9,454 nt of DNA from Pseudacidobacterium sp036264445 (GCA_036264445.1 DATAQW010000071.1:1-9454), one strand, 5' to 3'; shown: positions 1-9,388, counted from the stretch's first letter. Translations and numbers: made by a program. Notes: generated by a model from the sequence alone, not told the origin.

Positions 1-696
1 AATCCAGTCTCCAGCCTTCAGGCCACCAGTGCGCCGCTGTCCTTCATTCGTCAACCACACCACAAGCCGCAGCAGATCGGTTCCGGCAGTATTCGAAGCG
101 GTTCCTTCAAAACGAACAACCCCATCAATCTCCAACATGACAGATTCCTTCGTAAAATCAGCGCTGCGCCATCCCTCGAAGGCTGGCCCATAAGCAAACC
201 CGCCATTCATCTGCAGATCACCGATGGCAGAGAGCCGGTCCACCTTGTCCGGATCAACAAACGCAGGCTCAAGCAATTCAATCGCAGGATGCGCGCTGGC
301 AATTGCATCGATCACTTCTTCGCGAGAATACGACTCAGCACGCGCAGGTAAATTCTTACCGAGACGATAAGCGATCTCTGCTTCCACCCCACGGTAACGG
401 AGCTGTGGTCCAGCCAATGTCTGCCCGCTGGTTGCAAATCCACCAAGCAAAGGCATGGGTGCATATACAGGCATTGCATCCGGCGAGGGAGCTCCGATCT
501 TCCAGCCGCCAATCGGCCCCAGCAAGTCCGCAATGATGTCCTGCAAAGCATATGCCTCATCCAGCGTTTGCGGACGCAGCGCACTCGGCAACTCCTTGAT
601 TGGCGCCGCATTTCTTCGTGCAGCGAGCAGCACCTCGGCGGCTTGCCGCAAGCGGTCTATATCTAATGCAGAAATCACTTGCTGACCTGTAACCAT
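1..696 (-). CDS. 2-keto-4-pentenoate hydratase-like protein (FAH superfamily), 3' end off the window
   Basis: I read 232 open codons from an ATG at 696 down to base 1 with no stop, so the C-terminus (perhaps 25-35 residues) lies outside. The protein resembles MhpD-type hydratases, which add water to 2-hydroxypenta-2,4-dienoate during meta-cleavage breakdown of aromatics, or related decarboxylases of the fumarylacetoacetate hydrolase fold. Visible hallmarks are GGWKIG (63-68), GVEAEIAYRLG (103-113) and HPAIELLEP (136-144). Glu105, Glu107 and Glu140 fit the three metal-binding glutamates of MhpD, and Lys67 fits its conserved lysine. No signal peptide is seen, so it should be cytoplasmic. The start is set by AAAGGAG (709-703) six bases upstream; a nearer ATG at 700 is out of frame. 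It is divergent from msrP. No other catabolic gene is in view, so the substrate is open. Family assignment is solid; the exact reaction is inferred. Confidence 0.88.
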   Translation of the reverse strand, partial: MVTGQQVISALDIDRLRQAAEVLLAARRNAAPIKELPSALRPQTLDEAYALQDIIADLLGPIGGWKIGAPSPDAMPVYAPMPLLGGFATSGQTLAGPQLRYRGVEAEIAYRLGKNLPARAESYSREEVIDAIASAHPAIELLEPAFVDPDKVDRLSAIGDLQMNGGFAYGPAFEGWRSADFTKESVMLEIDGVVRFEGTASNTAGTDLLRLVVWLTNEGQRRTGGLKAGDWI

Positions 697-746
697 TCAT
701 CGCTCCTTTGAGTCACATAAACAGAGATTTGATGCGGCCCACATCA

Positions 747-774
747 ATTAAAGCCGCACAGCATCGAGCTTCAA
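747..774 (-). promoter_or_regulatory. Possible sigma70-type promoter for the hydratase gene
   Basis: Read on the minus strand, TTGAAG (774-769) is followed after 16 bases by TTTAAT (752-747). They match the -35 and -10 consensus at four and five of six positions. Transcription would begin near 740, leaving a leader of about 44 bases before the ATG at 696. The -35 box lies in one arm of a 16-base dyad, which would suit repression. This is a pattern match only. Confidence 0.35.
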
Positions 775-784
775 CACGTTGAAG
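769..784. promoter_or_regulatory. Palindromic dyad CTTCAAC-AC-GTTGAAG, candidate operator
   Basis: Two perfect 7-base arms flank a 2-base centre in the 126-base gap between the divergent hydratase and msrP genes. The size and symmetry suit a dimeric helix-turn-helix regulator. One arm coincides with the candidate -35 box of the hydratase, and the other lies 39 bases before the msrP start. The regulator is not encoded in the window. Chance cannot be excluded from a single copy. Confidence 0.35.
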
Positions 785-822
785 AGTAACTTAGTCTATA
801 AAGAGAAAGCAGGTACTGAGCA

Positions 823-1794
823 GTGCTAATCCGCAAGCCAGACAACATTCCTTCTTCTGAGATCACTCCAAAATCTGCCTATCTTAATAGACGAAAGTTC
901 ATGGCCGCCGCAGCGGCAGCAGGAGCAGCCGCGCTCACTGGAAAGCGAATTGCGCGCATCCTCAATCCAGAAGCCAGCGTCGAAGCCGCTACAAAACTCG
1001 ATACCGTCAAGAGCCCGCTTTCCACAACAGGTGAGGACCTCACGCCCTACCAGTACATCACCAACTACAACAACTTTTATGAATTCGGTGTAGAAAAGGG
1101 CGACCCCGCAAAAAACGCAGGCCGAATGCAGACACGCCCCTGGACTGTAAGTGTGGAAGGTCTCGTGAAAAAGCCAAAGACCTTTGACATCGATACGTTA
1201 CTCAAGCTGCGTCCACAGGAAGAACGCGTCTACCGTCTTCGCTGCGTTGAAGCCTGGAGCATGGTCGTTCCCTGGGCAGGTTATTCGCTCTCTGAATTCA
1301 TCAAGGAATGCGAGCCTCTGGGCAACGCGAAGTATGTACAATTTCTTTCGCTTGCCGACCGCAAGCAGATGCCGGGATTAAGCCAGTCCTCCATCAACTG
1401 GCCATACTCTGAGGGCCTGCGCATGGACGAAGCAATGCACCCGCTCACGCTTCTCTGCTTCGGGCTTTATGGAGAAGTTCTCCCTAACCAGGATGGCTCG
1501 CCGATCCGCATCGTGGTGCCATGGAAGTACGGCTTCAAATCAGCAAAATCAATCGTGAAAATCCGCTTCGTAGAAAAACAGCCTCATACAGCCTGGAACG
1601 ATGAAGCTCCAAATGAATACGGCTTCTATTCAAACGTGAATCCTAACGTAGACCATCCCCGCTGGAGCCAGAAATACGAACGCCGCATCGGCGAACCAAT
1701 ATTTAGACAGCGCAAACAAACCCTCATGTTTAATGGATACGGCGACCAGGTAGCCAGTCTCTATAACGGTATGGATTTGCGAAAGTACTACTGA
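823..1794 (+). CDS. msrP: MsrP, catalytic molybdopterin subunit of periplasmic protein-methionine-sulfoxide reductase
   Basis: This 323-residue protein matches the MsrP (YedY) family, close to the usual length of about 330. MsrP reduces methionine sulfoxide in oxidised periplasmic proteins, with electrons supplied by the membrane haem protein MsrQ. A Tat signal is visible: LNRRKFM (21-27) followed by an alanine-rich hydrophobic run to about residue 39. The oxidoreductase molybdopterin domain contains RLRCVEAWSMVVPW (138-151), in which Cys141 matches the cysteine that binds molybdenum in E. coli MsrP. PIRIVVPWKYGFKSAKSI further on is also typical of the family. The start is GTG with only a weak AGG at 811-813 before it; no better start lies upstream. 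msrQ follows directly, which confirms the pair. Molybdopterin is inserted in the cytoplasm, consistent with Tat export of the folded protein. Confidence 0.95.
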   Translation: MLIRKPDNIPSSEITPKSAYLNRRKFMAAAAAAGAAALTGKRIARILNPEASVEAATKLDTVKSPLSTTGEDLTPYQYITNYNNFYEFGVEKGDPAKNAGRMQTRPWTVSVEGLVKKPKTFDIDTLLKLRPQEERVYRLRCVEAWSMVVPWAGYSLSEFIKECEPLGNAKYVQFLSLADRKQMPGLSQSSINWPYSEGLRMDEAMHPLTLLCFGLYGEVLPNQDGSPIRIVVPWKYGFKSAKSIVKIRFVEKQPHTAWNDEAPNEYGFYSNVNPNVDHPRWSQKYERRIGEPIFRQRKQTLMFNGYGDQVASLYNGMDLRKYY

Positions 1795-1817
1795 TTTTGA
1801 AAGCTAGTAAATCTTTA

Positions 1818-1850
1818 ATCCTGAGCGAAGGGAGTACAGTCGAAGGATCT
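1818..1850. repeat. REP-like short intergenic element between msrP and msrQ
   Basis: The stretch begins ATCCTGAGCGAAG and ends GTCGAAGGATCT, with terminal inverted ATCCT/AGGAT arms at 1818-1822 and 1844-1848. It resembles the CTGAGCGAAGTCGAAGG type of short intergenic repeat found in many bacterial phyla, interrupted here by about nine extra bases (GGAGTACAG). Only this copy is in the window, so its repeat nature rests on my memory of that motif. Its right end creates an AAGGA that mimics a ribosome binding site for a TTG at 1856. Confidence 0.5.
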
Positions 1851-1885
1851 ACAGTTTGTTTCGCTCCACACAATCCTCGAAAAAT

Positions 1886-2539
1886 ATGTCAAATCGCTGG
1901 ATCATTTTTCTCAAAACGCTGACGCACATCGCCTGCCTGGCGCCGATCGTGTGGCTCATCACACAATTCTGGCGAGCCAGCACCACGACCCCGGACGCGC
2001 TAGGCCCCGATCCGATCGCATTCGTCACCTTCTTTACCGGCAAGGGCACATTACGCTTATTGGTGATCTCACTGGCGATCACACCCATCCGGCGACTCAT
2101 TCCGAAACTGAGCTGGACCATTCGCTTCCGCCGCATGCTCGGCCTTTATGCATTCTTCTATGCCTGCCTCCACCTCACGACTTACATCTGGCTCTATTCC
2201 AACTTCAGCCTCAGCGCTATGGTCAACGACATCAGCCAGCGCCGCTTTATCACCGCCGGACTTACCGCGTGGCTACTGCTCGTGCCGCTCGCGCTCACCT
2301 CGACCACGTGGTCTATCCGCAAGCTCGGAGGAAAGCGCTGGCAAGCTCTGCATCGCCTCGTTTATGTCGCAGCAATTGCAGGAGTTGTGCATTACTGGTG
2401 GGGCGTGAAATCCGGTGTCCGCACACCGCTCGGCATCACCATCGTGCTCGGCGTCCTGCTTCTCGCAAGGCCTGCGCTCCAGTATTTTTCCCGGAAATCA
2501 AGCCAGAAGGCGCGAACAGCACAGACAGCGCAACTATGA
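1886..2539 (+). CDS. msrQ: MsrQ, haem-binding membrane subunit of the MsrPQ methionine sulfoxide reductase
   Basis: This is a 217-residue polytopic inner-membrane protein of the MsrQ (YedZ) family, about the size of E. coli MsrQ (211). It carries electrons from the quinone pool or flavin reductase through b-type haem to MsrP. Hydrophobic segments lie near residues 12-30, 53-70, 84-104, 122-140, 157-173 and 181-197. RMLGLYAFFYACLH (83-96), ALTSTTW (136-142) and the LHRLVYVAAIAGVVHYWW block (155-172) are family hallmarks. His96, His156 and His169 are candidate haem ligands. I chose ATG 1886 because the sequence from there aligns with the E. coli N-terminus. A TTG at 1856 would add ten residues and has an AAGGA eight bases before it, but that AAGGA belongs to a REP-like element. 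The product is certain; the start is less so. Confidence 0.93.
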   Translation: MSNRWIIFLKTLTHIACLAPIVWLITQFWRASTTTPDALGPDPIAFVTFFTGKGTLRLLVISLAITPIRRLIPKLSWTIRFRRMLGLYAFFYACLHLTTYIWLYSNFSLSAMVNDISQRRFITAGLTAWLLLVPLALTSTTWSIRKLGGKRWQALHRLVYVAAIAGVVHYWWGVKSGVRTPLGITIVLGVLLLARPALQYFSRKSSQKARTAQTAQL

Positions 2540-2567
2540 GACTAATATTGCTGTCTACATGATTGTC

Positions 2568-2572
2568 AGGAG
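2568..2572 (+). promoter_or_regulatory. Ribosome binding site AGGAG of the DUF1800 gene
   Basis: AGGAG lies seven bases before the ATG at 2580 and decides the start. The open frame reaches back to 2415 inside msrQ, but those upstream codons overlap msrQ and encode no signal peptide, whereas translation from 2580 begins with one. Confidence 0.7.
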
Positions 2573-2579
2573 CCATTGC

Positions 2580-4589
<2,010 letters not shown>

Positions 4590-4607
4590 AATCAGGTGCA
4601 GATAAAT

Positions 4608-5594
4608 CTACTTCTGAGTGACACATGACGATGTCCCGTGCAAATTCTGTTCCAGCAACCTGGGCATCCAGAACAGAAAGAATTTGTCCGAATCAGAGCT
4701 AAGACACACATTCACGTTTGCAGCACCCGGACGTTCCCGCGTAAACCCTGCATCATCCACTTCAATATGCATCGGAACCACCGGACAAAGATCCGGCCGT
4801 ATCGCATAGGCAACAGCAACATCGTCAAACAATGTCGGTGTTGTCCAGCGCGTAACCCGCTGCCACTGTGCCGTCAATAACTGCAACGTATCGGTCAATG
4901 GAGTGCTCACCGTACGCAATCTCTCCCGCTTGGTCTCATCAAATAAGATTTGCGTAGAATCAAGCGGCATCATGTAAATCGGCACGCCGGACTGAAACAG
5001 CTTCCGCGCCGCAGCTGGATCTGTTGCAATGTTGTATTCCGCATCCGGTCCACGTGCTGCAGTAAAGCTTGGATTGTCATATCCGCGGCGAATTGACCCG
5101 CCCATCATCACTACGCGCTTCAACTTCTTGAAGGTAGCCGGATCACGATCAATCGCTGCGCCGATATTCGTGAGTGGGGCGATCGCAATCAACGTAATCT
5201 CTCCCGGGTTCCTCCTGATCTGATCCAGAAGAAACTCCACCGCATCTCCGTGCGTATGCGATTCACCAGCCCGAGCCCACACCGCCTGCGAAAACTGGGC
5301 CTTGCTCACCGTCTTCACTCCTGTGAGTACAGGAATGTCGCTACGCCCAGCTTCACACAACAAGCGGTCCAGCATACGGCTGCGCAATTCCGTATCACCC
5401 CACGCAGAAGTAATGCCGATAATTTTTAACTCGGGACTGGACAACGCCAGCGCCACTGCGTATGCGTCATCAACATCATCACCAATGTCCGTATCAATGA
5501 TGACCTTCTGTGACGCAGCCTGCGCAAACAGAAGCGGCATTCCTGCAACGAAGCATATCTGCACTAAAATCCATCTCAACAAATTCTTTTTCAT
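4608..5594 (-). CDS. Secreted inosine-uridine-type nucleoside hydrolase family protein
   Basis: This 328-residue protein has the usual length for nucleoside hydrolases plus a signal peptide (residues 1 to about 24-26, ending FAQAA). The family cleaves the N-glycosidic bond of nucleosides to ribose and base. The N-terminal calcium and ribose-binding motif is IIDTDIGDDVDDAYAVALAL (32-51). LIAIAPLTNI (135-144), VVMMGGSI (161-168), AEYNIATDP (185-193, Asn188) and the C-terminal FDDVAVAYAI (256-265) also fit. Asp257 aligns with the last calcium-binding aspartate. The residue before it, His in classical IU-hydrolases (HDPLAVAY), is Phe256, so specificity or mechanism may differ. The ATG overlaps the stop of the S9 peptidase gene as ATGA, with AGAGGA (5603-5598) just before it, so translation is probably coupled. 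Export suggests nucleoside scavenging in the periplasm or outside. Family sure; substrate open. Confidence 0.92.
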   Translation of the reverse strand: MKKNLLRWILVQICFVAGMPLLFAQAASQKVIIDTDIGDDVDDAYAVALALSSPELKIIGITSAWGDTELRSRMLDRLLCEAGRSDIPVLTGVKTVSKAQFSQAVWARAGESHTHGDAVEFLLDQIRRNPGEITLIAIAPLTNIGAAIDRDPATFKKLKRVVMMGGSIRRGYDNPSFTAARGPDAEYNIATDPAAARKLFQSGVPIYMMPLDSTQILFDETKRERLRTVSTPLTDTLQLLTAQWQRVTRWTTPTLFDDVAVAYAIRPDLCPVVPMHIEVDDAGFTRERPGAANVNVCLSSDSDKFFLFWMPRLLEQNLHGTSSCVTQK

Positions 5595-5603
5595 TTATCC
5601 TCT
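5591..5603 (-). promoter_or_regulatory. ATGA stop/start overlap with internal ribosome binding site
   Basis: The peptidase stop TGA (5593-5591) shares two bases with the nucleoside hydrolase ATG (5594-5592). AGAGGA at 5603-5598, within the last peptidase codons, can serve as the Shine-Dalgarno site. This is a classic layout for translational coupling and places both genes in one transcript. Confidence 0.75.
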
Positions 5604-7717
5604 GCGGTAAATTTACCTTTCGGTGCTGGAGCCGCATCACTGCCCACATACTTATCCAGCCACTTCAACTCTTCACGCACCTTGATATACCCATGCCACG
5701 GATTCTTATCCAGCGAGTGTCCTTCACCCGGAAACACCAGAAAACTATGCGGAATGCCCAACTGGCTCAACGCGCGCTCCATCAAAACATCCTCAAGGTA
5801 GCTGACACGAATATCAGCATTGCCACCAACTAAGTGCGTCGGTGTCGTGACCTTGTTGAACTGGAAAAGAGCAGCCTCTGACTGATAAAGCTGCGGCTTC
5901 TCCCATGGCTTGCCGCTCAGATACCAGGCGTCATCATATGTCTCATCATCATTACCCCAGTTCGCGGCATGCTCTACTGCGCCAGCGCCCGTGACAGCAG
6001 CCTTGAAGCGCGTTGTCTGCGTAATGAGCCAGTTGGTCATGTAGCCGCCATAGCTGTACCCGCCAATTGCAAGGCGGTCAGGATCGGCAATGCCGTCCCT
6101 CACCAGCGCATCCACGCCTTCCAGAATGTCCCTGCCCGGACGCGAGACTAGATGCGGCTCAATCTCCAGCATGAATTTGTCACCATATCCGCTTGAACCG
6201 CGATAATTCGGACGGAAGACCAACCATCCGTTCGCTGCCGCCAGCGTGGCCCAGTCATACCAGTCCGCGCCAAAGCGGTCGCCGTCCGCATCCGCAGGCC
6301 CTCCATGAATCAAGGTAACCATCCGCAGATGCTTATCGCCTTTCTTACCCGGCGGATAGATCAATACGCCTTCAACTTCCGTTCCGTCATCCGCCTTCCA
6401 GCGATACGTCGTCCACTCCGGTTTGGCCCTCTCGCCAAAAATCCCATTGAATGCTGTTATCGCCTTAGCCTGCTGAAGCTGACTTGCATCATCAACAACA
6501 AACGACTGTGTCGGATCATTGATGGTTGAATGCAAGGCCACCATCCGGGGTGAATGCAACGCCGCGTCCACGCCGGAATATGTCCCTGCTTCGCCTTTCA
6601 ATGGCTCAGCTTTGCTTCCGTCAATTTTGTAGAACTGCTGCTCTGTGCCAGTGAGCCCTGCAACGATGATGCTGCCATCATCAGCAACGGTGTAGTCTTC
6701 AAGCGATCCACGAAAGTCGGCACCCAGTCGCTCTACCCTGGCAGTCGCCGGATCCATCGCATACAAACGCCCCTGCACATCCTGATACTTGCCCTCAAGC
6801 GAGCCCGCAGCAGCGCGTACGTTAAAGTAAAGCCGCTTTCCATCCGGACTCCACCTTAGCCCGCTCTCCACAGCATCGTTGTGGGTCAGTTGCTTTGCCT
6901 CGCCACCATTTCCATTTACCAGAAAAATCTCGTATGCCTCAGGACCTTCCATCCGTTTCGATACAGTCCCAGTCTCAAACGCAATCTGGCCCTGCGCTGG
7001 AGCAATCTCTGTAATTGCACGATCATTCTTCGTCAAAACCTGAGCCATCTTCGGCAATGGCTGTTCATCATCAGCCCGTTTTGGAGCAGCATGCGGAGAC
7101 GGAGTCTTCTGATTCTCAGTAATTGCCGCCTGCAGAGAAACAGCCAGCAGAACATCGCCGCGCTCCTGCTCCCGCCAGCGGATTACATCTTTCCAGTCTT
7201 CCTTGCGCGCATCTTCCTGTGCTTTGGTGAGCGGCTGCCGTATGGAGAATAAGATCTTCGTTCCATCAGCCGACCATGCAAACGCATGCGCATCCAGCTT
7301 TTCCGTGTAAATAGGAAACGCCTCTCCACCAGCGACAGGAATTACCCACACACGCTCAGTTTCATCTTTATCGTCATCACCGCCGCTATCATCAGAGAGC
7401 GCTCTTGAAGAAAGAAACGAAATATACTTCCCATCCGGACTCCACGCAGGCTGCGAATCATATCCTGACTGCGTCAGCGGTACAGTCCCGCTGGTCTTCT
7501 GCTGCCACAGCCACAAGTCATCACGGAAGCGGTTATGCTGCCAATCCGGCGAGTTCGTCCACACCACCACCGCCTGTCCATCCGGAGCAATCCTCGCGAT
7601 CCGCACATCCGTCGCATTCATAAATTCATCTAGCGTAATTGGCGGCTTCGCATCCTGCGCATAACCTGCTGCTAAAAATCCACACAAACAAAGAAAAATC
7701 CCAGCAGCTTTCTTCAC
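5591..7717 (-). CDS. Secreted S9 family (prolyl oligopeptidase / acylaminoacyl-peptidase type) serine peptidase
   Basis: The 708-residue protein starts with a signal peptide (1-20, AGYA|QD). A beta-propeller follows, with PD40-like repeats such as AWSPDGKYISF (91-101), AWSADGTKILF (147-157) and RWSPDGKRLYF (288-298). The C-terminal alpha/beta hydrolase domain runs from about 435 and holds HGGP (471-474), the nucleophile elbow GGYSYGGYM (Ser555), Asp635 in GGNADIRV and His667 in GEGHS. The triad is therefore complete and the enzyme should cleave short peptides, the propeller excluding large proteins. An acidic loop (109-120, SDD..DDDKDE) and a low-complexity link (about 201-222) interrupt the propeller. 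The start is GTG at 7717, with AAAGG seven bases before it. The gene heads a minus-strand pair with the nucleoside hydrolase. Two cysteines in the signal peptide do not make a convincing lipobox, so a soluble exported enzyme is favoured. Confidence 0.94.
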   Translation of the reverse strand: MKKAAGIFLCLCGFLAAGYAQDAKPPITLDEFMNATDVRIARIAPDGQAVVVWTNSPDWQHNRFRDDLWLWQQKTSGTVPLTQSGYDSQPAWSPDGKYISFLSSRALSDDSGGDDDKDETERVWVIPVAGGEAFPIYTEKLDAHAFAWSADGTKILFSIRQPLTKAQEDARKEDWKDVIRWREQERGDVLLAVSLQAAITENQKTPSPHAAPKRADDEQPLPKMAQVLTKNDRAITEIAPAQGQIAFETGTVSKRMEGPEAYEIFLVNGNGGEAKQLTHNDAVESGLRWSPDGKRLYFNVRAAAGSLEGKYQDVQGRLYAMDPATARVERLGADFRGSLEDYTVADDGSIIVAGLTGTEQQFYKIDGSKAEPLKGEAGTYSGVDAALHSPRMVALHSTINDPTQSFVVDDASQLQQAKAITAFNGIFGERAKPEWTTYRWKADDGTEVEGVLIYPPGKKGDKHLRMVTLIHGGPADADGDRFGADWYDWATLAAANGWLVFRPNYRGSSGYGDKFMLEIEPHLVSRPGRDILEGVDALVRDGIADPDRLAIGGYSYGGYMTNWLITQTTRFKAAVTGAGAVEHAANWGNDDETYDDAWYLSGKPWEKPQLYQSEAALFQFNKVTTPTHLVGGNADIRVSYLEDVLMERALSQLGIPHSFLVFPGEGHSLDKNPWHGYIKVREELKWLDKYVGSDAAPAPKGKFTAEDK

Positions 7718-7760
7718 AATTCAACCTTTCAGCATTGGAATTGAGGGCGTTCGCTTAACC

Positions 7761-7840
7761 TTACGGCGAAGAACTCTGTGCTCTCCGCGTCTTCTGTGGT
7801 GAAAGAAGTTTTTTCTTTAGCGTTTCTGGCGTTCTGACGA
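7761..7840 (-). repeat. Copy of a widespread dispersed intergenic element (CACCACAGA...CACAGAG type)
   Basis: On the minus strand the stretch reads AACGCCAGAAACGC, then an A-rich spacer, then TTTCACCACAGAAGACGC, then GGAGAGCACAGAGTTC. This is the form of a short noncoding element seen in intergenic regions of many environmental bacteria, often mis-annotated as small proteins reading TTED-(A/T)E. Here it occupies the 235-base divergent region between the S9 and M20 genes and would lie in the leader of the S9-nucleoside hydrolase transcript. Its boundaries are approximate. Recognition is from memory, and only one copy is in the window. Confidence 0.55.
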
Positions 7841-7940
7841 TTGTCTTCGTATTGCAGCCGAAGATTGACCATACCACCCAAATCAGCAAGTAACCAAGCG
7901 TTTTCAAGCACAAATCTGTTACCTTTTGTCTTTTACCTGG

Positions 7941-7947
7941 AAAGGGG
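7941..7947 (+). promoter_or_regulatory. Strong ribosome binding site AAAGGGG of the M20 peptidase gene
   Basis: AAAGGGG ends five bases before the ATG at 7953. It settles the start against an in-frame TTG at 7926, which would add nine residues in front of the signal peptide and would put this site inside the gene. Confidence 0.75.
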
Positions 7948-7952
7948 AATTC

Positions 7953-9374
7953 ATGCGTTGTACCGCCGCGCTCGGCTTCACGGCGCTTTGCGTATTTGCT
8001 TCTACAGCCATTGCCCAGATCGACTCGCAAACCAAACAACTCTCACATGACATCTTTGAGCAACTCATCGAGATCAACACCACCGACTCAGTCGGCAACG
8101 TCAGCGTAGCGTCAGAAGCCATGGCACAGCGCCTGGTCGATGGCGGCTTCGCCAAAGAAGATATCTTCATCGGCGGCCCCAATGACCGCAAGAAGAACCT
8201 CCTCGTCCGCATTCATGGCACAGGCGCGAAAAAGCCCATCCTCTTCATCGGCCATCTCGATGTTGTCGAGGCACGCCGCTCCGACTGGACCACCGACCCA
8301 TTTAAGTTCGTTGAGAAAGACGGCTTCTTCTATGGCCGCGGCACGCAGGACATGAAGGAGAGCGACGCCATTCTCGTCACCACCTTCATTCGTCTCAAGC
8401 AGGAAGGCTACAAGTCCGACCGCGACCTTATCCTTGCACTCACTGCCGATGAAGAAGGCGGCAAATCCAACGGAGTCGACTGGCTCCTCAAGAACCACCC
8501 TGACCTCGTCGACGCCGAATACGTCGTCAACCCCGACGGTGGCGGCGTAGATATGGAACAAGGCAAACCCATCGCCATGGATGTCGACGCAACCGAAAAG
8601 CTCTATGGCGACTACCAACTCACCGCCACCAATCCCGGCGGACACAGCTCGCTGCCGGTGCCTGACAACGCCATCTACCACATAGCCGATGCGCTGGAAC
8701 GCATACAGAACTACACATTTCCCTTTGAGCTGAACACCATTACCCGTGCTTATTTTGAACGTATGAGCACGCTCGAATCCGGCCAGACCGCAACCGACAT
8801 GAAAACTATCCTTGCTACTCCCCCCGATCAGGCAGCCATCCAGCGGCTCTCAAAGAACGCCGAGTACAACTCCACCATGCGCACCACTTGCGTCGCCACG
8901 CGTCTCTCCGGAGGTCACGCCAACAATGCTCTCCCGCAAACCGCGCAGGCCAATGTGAACTGCCGCATCCTTCCCGGACACTCACTTGAAGAAGTACGCC
9001 GTGACCTCGTCCGTATTGTGAATGATTCAAAAGTTTCCGTGCGCTACGTCGATAATTCCGGAGAAGTCTTCGACACCGCGCCCGATAAAAAGGCCCTACC
9101 GCCTGCCGCGCTGAAACCTGAAGTGATCCAGCCGCTCGAAACACTGGTCAACGAGATGTGGCCCGGAATCCCCGTCATCCCCACCATGGCTACCGGAGCA
9201 TCCGACGGTGTCTTCACCAATGCTGCAGGAATGCCGACCTACGGCATCTCCGGCATCGCACTTGAGACCAATGATGTCCGCGCCCATGGCAAAGATGAGC
9301 GCGTCCCCGTCGACTCCTATTACCGCGGCGTCGAGTTCTACTACGACTTCATAAAGACCTTGGGGTCGAAATAG
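7953..9374 (+). CDS. Secreted M20 family metallopeptidase
   Basis: The protein has 473 residues with a signal peptide (1-21, cleavage after STAIA). It belongs to the M20/M25/M40 zinc peptidases, which include carboxypeptidase G2, dipeptidases and acylase-type enzymes. Motifs appear in family order: GHLDVV (100-105) with His101 and Asp103, YGRGTQDMKE (127-136) with bridging Asp133, TADEEGG (164-170) with catalytic Glu167 and metal ligand Glu168, NPDGGG (193-198) with Asp195, GGHSS (229-233) with His231 at the dimerisation-domain boundary, and RAHGKDERV (443-451) with His445. All expected di-zinc ligands are present, so it should be active. It probably trims peptides or acylated amino acids in the periplasm or outside the cell. 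It is divergent from the S9 peptidase and followed by a strong hairpin. Exact substrate cannot be told. Confidence 0.94.
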   Translation: MRCTAALGFTALCVFASTAIAQIDSQTKQLSHDIFEQLIEINTTDSVGNVSVASEAMAQRLVDGGFAKEDIFIGGPNDRKKNLLVRIHGTGAKKPILFIGHLDVVEARRSDWTTDPFKFVEKDGFFYGRGTQDMKESDAILVTTFIRLKQEGYKSDRDLILALTADEEGGKSNGVDWLLKNHPDLVDAEYVVNPDGGGVDMEQGKPIAMDVDATEKLYGDYQLTATNPGGHSSLPVPDNAIYHIADALERIQNYTFPFELNTITRAYFERMSTLESGQTATDMKTILATPPDQAAIQRLSKNAEYNSTMRTTCVATRLSGGHANNALPQTAQANVNCRILPGHSLEEVRRDLVRIVNDSKVSVRYVDNSGEVFDTAPDKKALPPAALKPEVIQPLETLVNEMWPGIPVIPTMATGASDGVFTNAAGMPTYGISGIALETNDVRAHGKDERVPVDSYYRGVEFYYDFIKTLGSK

Positions 9375-9388
9375 AAAACACTGGCGTA

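Noticed and set aside
312..611. 99-codon minus-strand open frame
   Set aside because: It is a different frame of the same strand as the hydratase gene, whose metal-binding motifs are clear in the chosen frame.
779..802. Plus-strand promoter for msrP made of TTGAAG (779-784) and TATAAA (797-802)
   Set aside because: The spacing is only 12 bases, too short for a sigma70 promoter.
1951..2562. 203-codon open frame on the plus strand inside msrQ
   Set aside because: It overlaps msrQ in another frame, its translation is rich in His, Arg and Pro with no family likeness, and msrQ is well supported.
2415..2579. N-terminal extension of the DUF1800 frame into msrQ
   Set aside because: The AGGAG site and the signal peptide both point to ATG 2580, and the extension overlaps msrQ.
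5591..7717. S9 peptidase as a lipoprotein
   Set aside because: The cysteines at residues 10 and 12 lack a proper lipobox, while AGYA|QD is a good ordinary cleavage site.
7844..7864. Small inverted repeat TCTTCG...CGAAGA
   Set aside because: Six pairs with a 9-base loop is common by chance, and nothing around it suggests a role.
7729..8039. Two small minus-strand open frames in the S9-M20 gap
   Set aside because: Their sequence comes from the dispersed noncoding element and the M20 start; the TTEDAEST-like peptide is a known style of false gene call.
8112..8681. 189-codon minus-strand open frame inside the M20 gene
   Set aside because: It is the antisense shadow of a clear M20 peptidase, with no ribosome binding site or recognisable domain.
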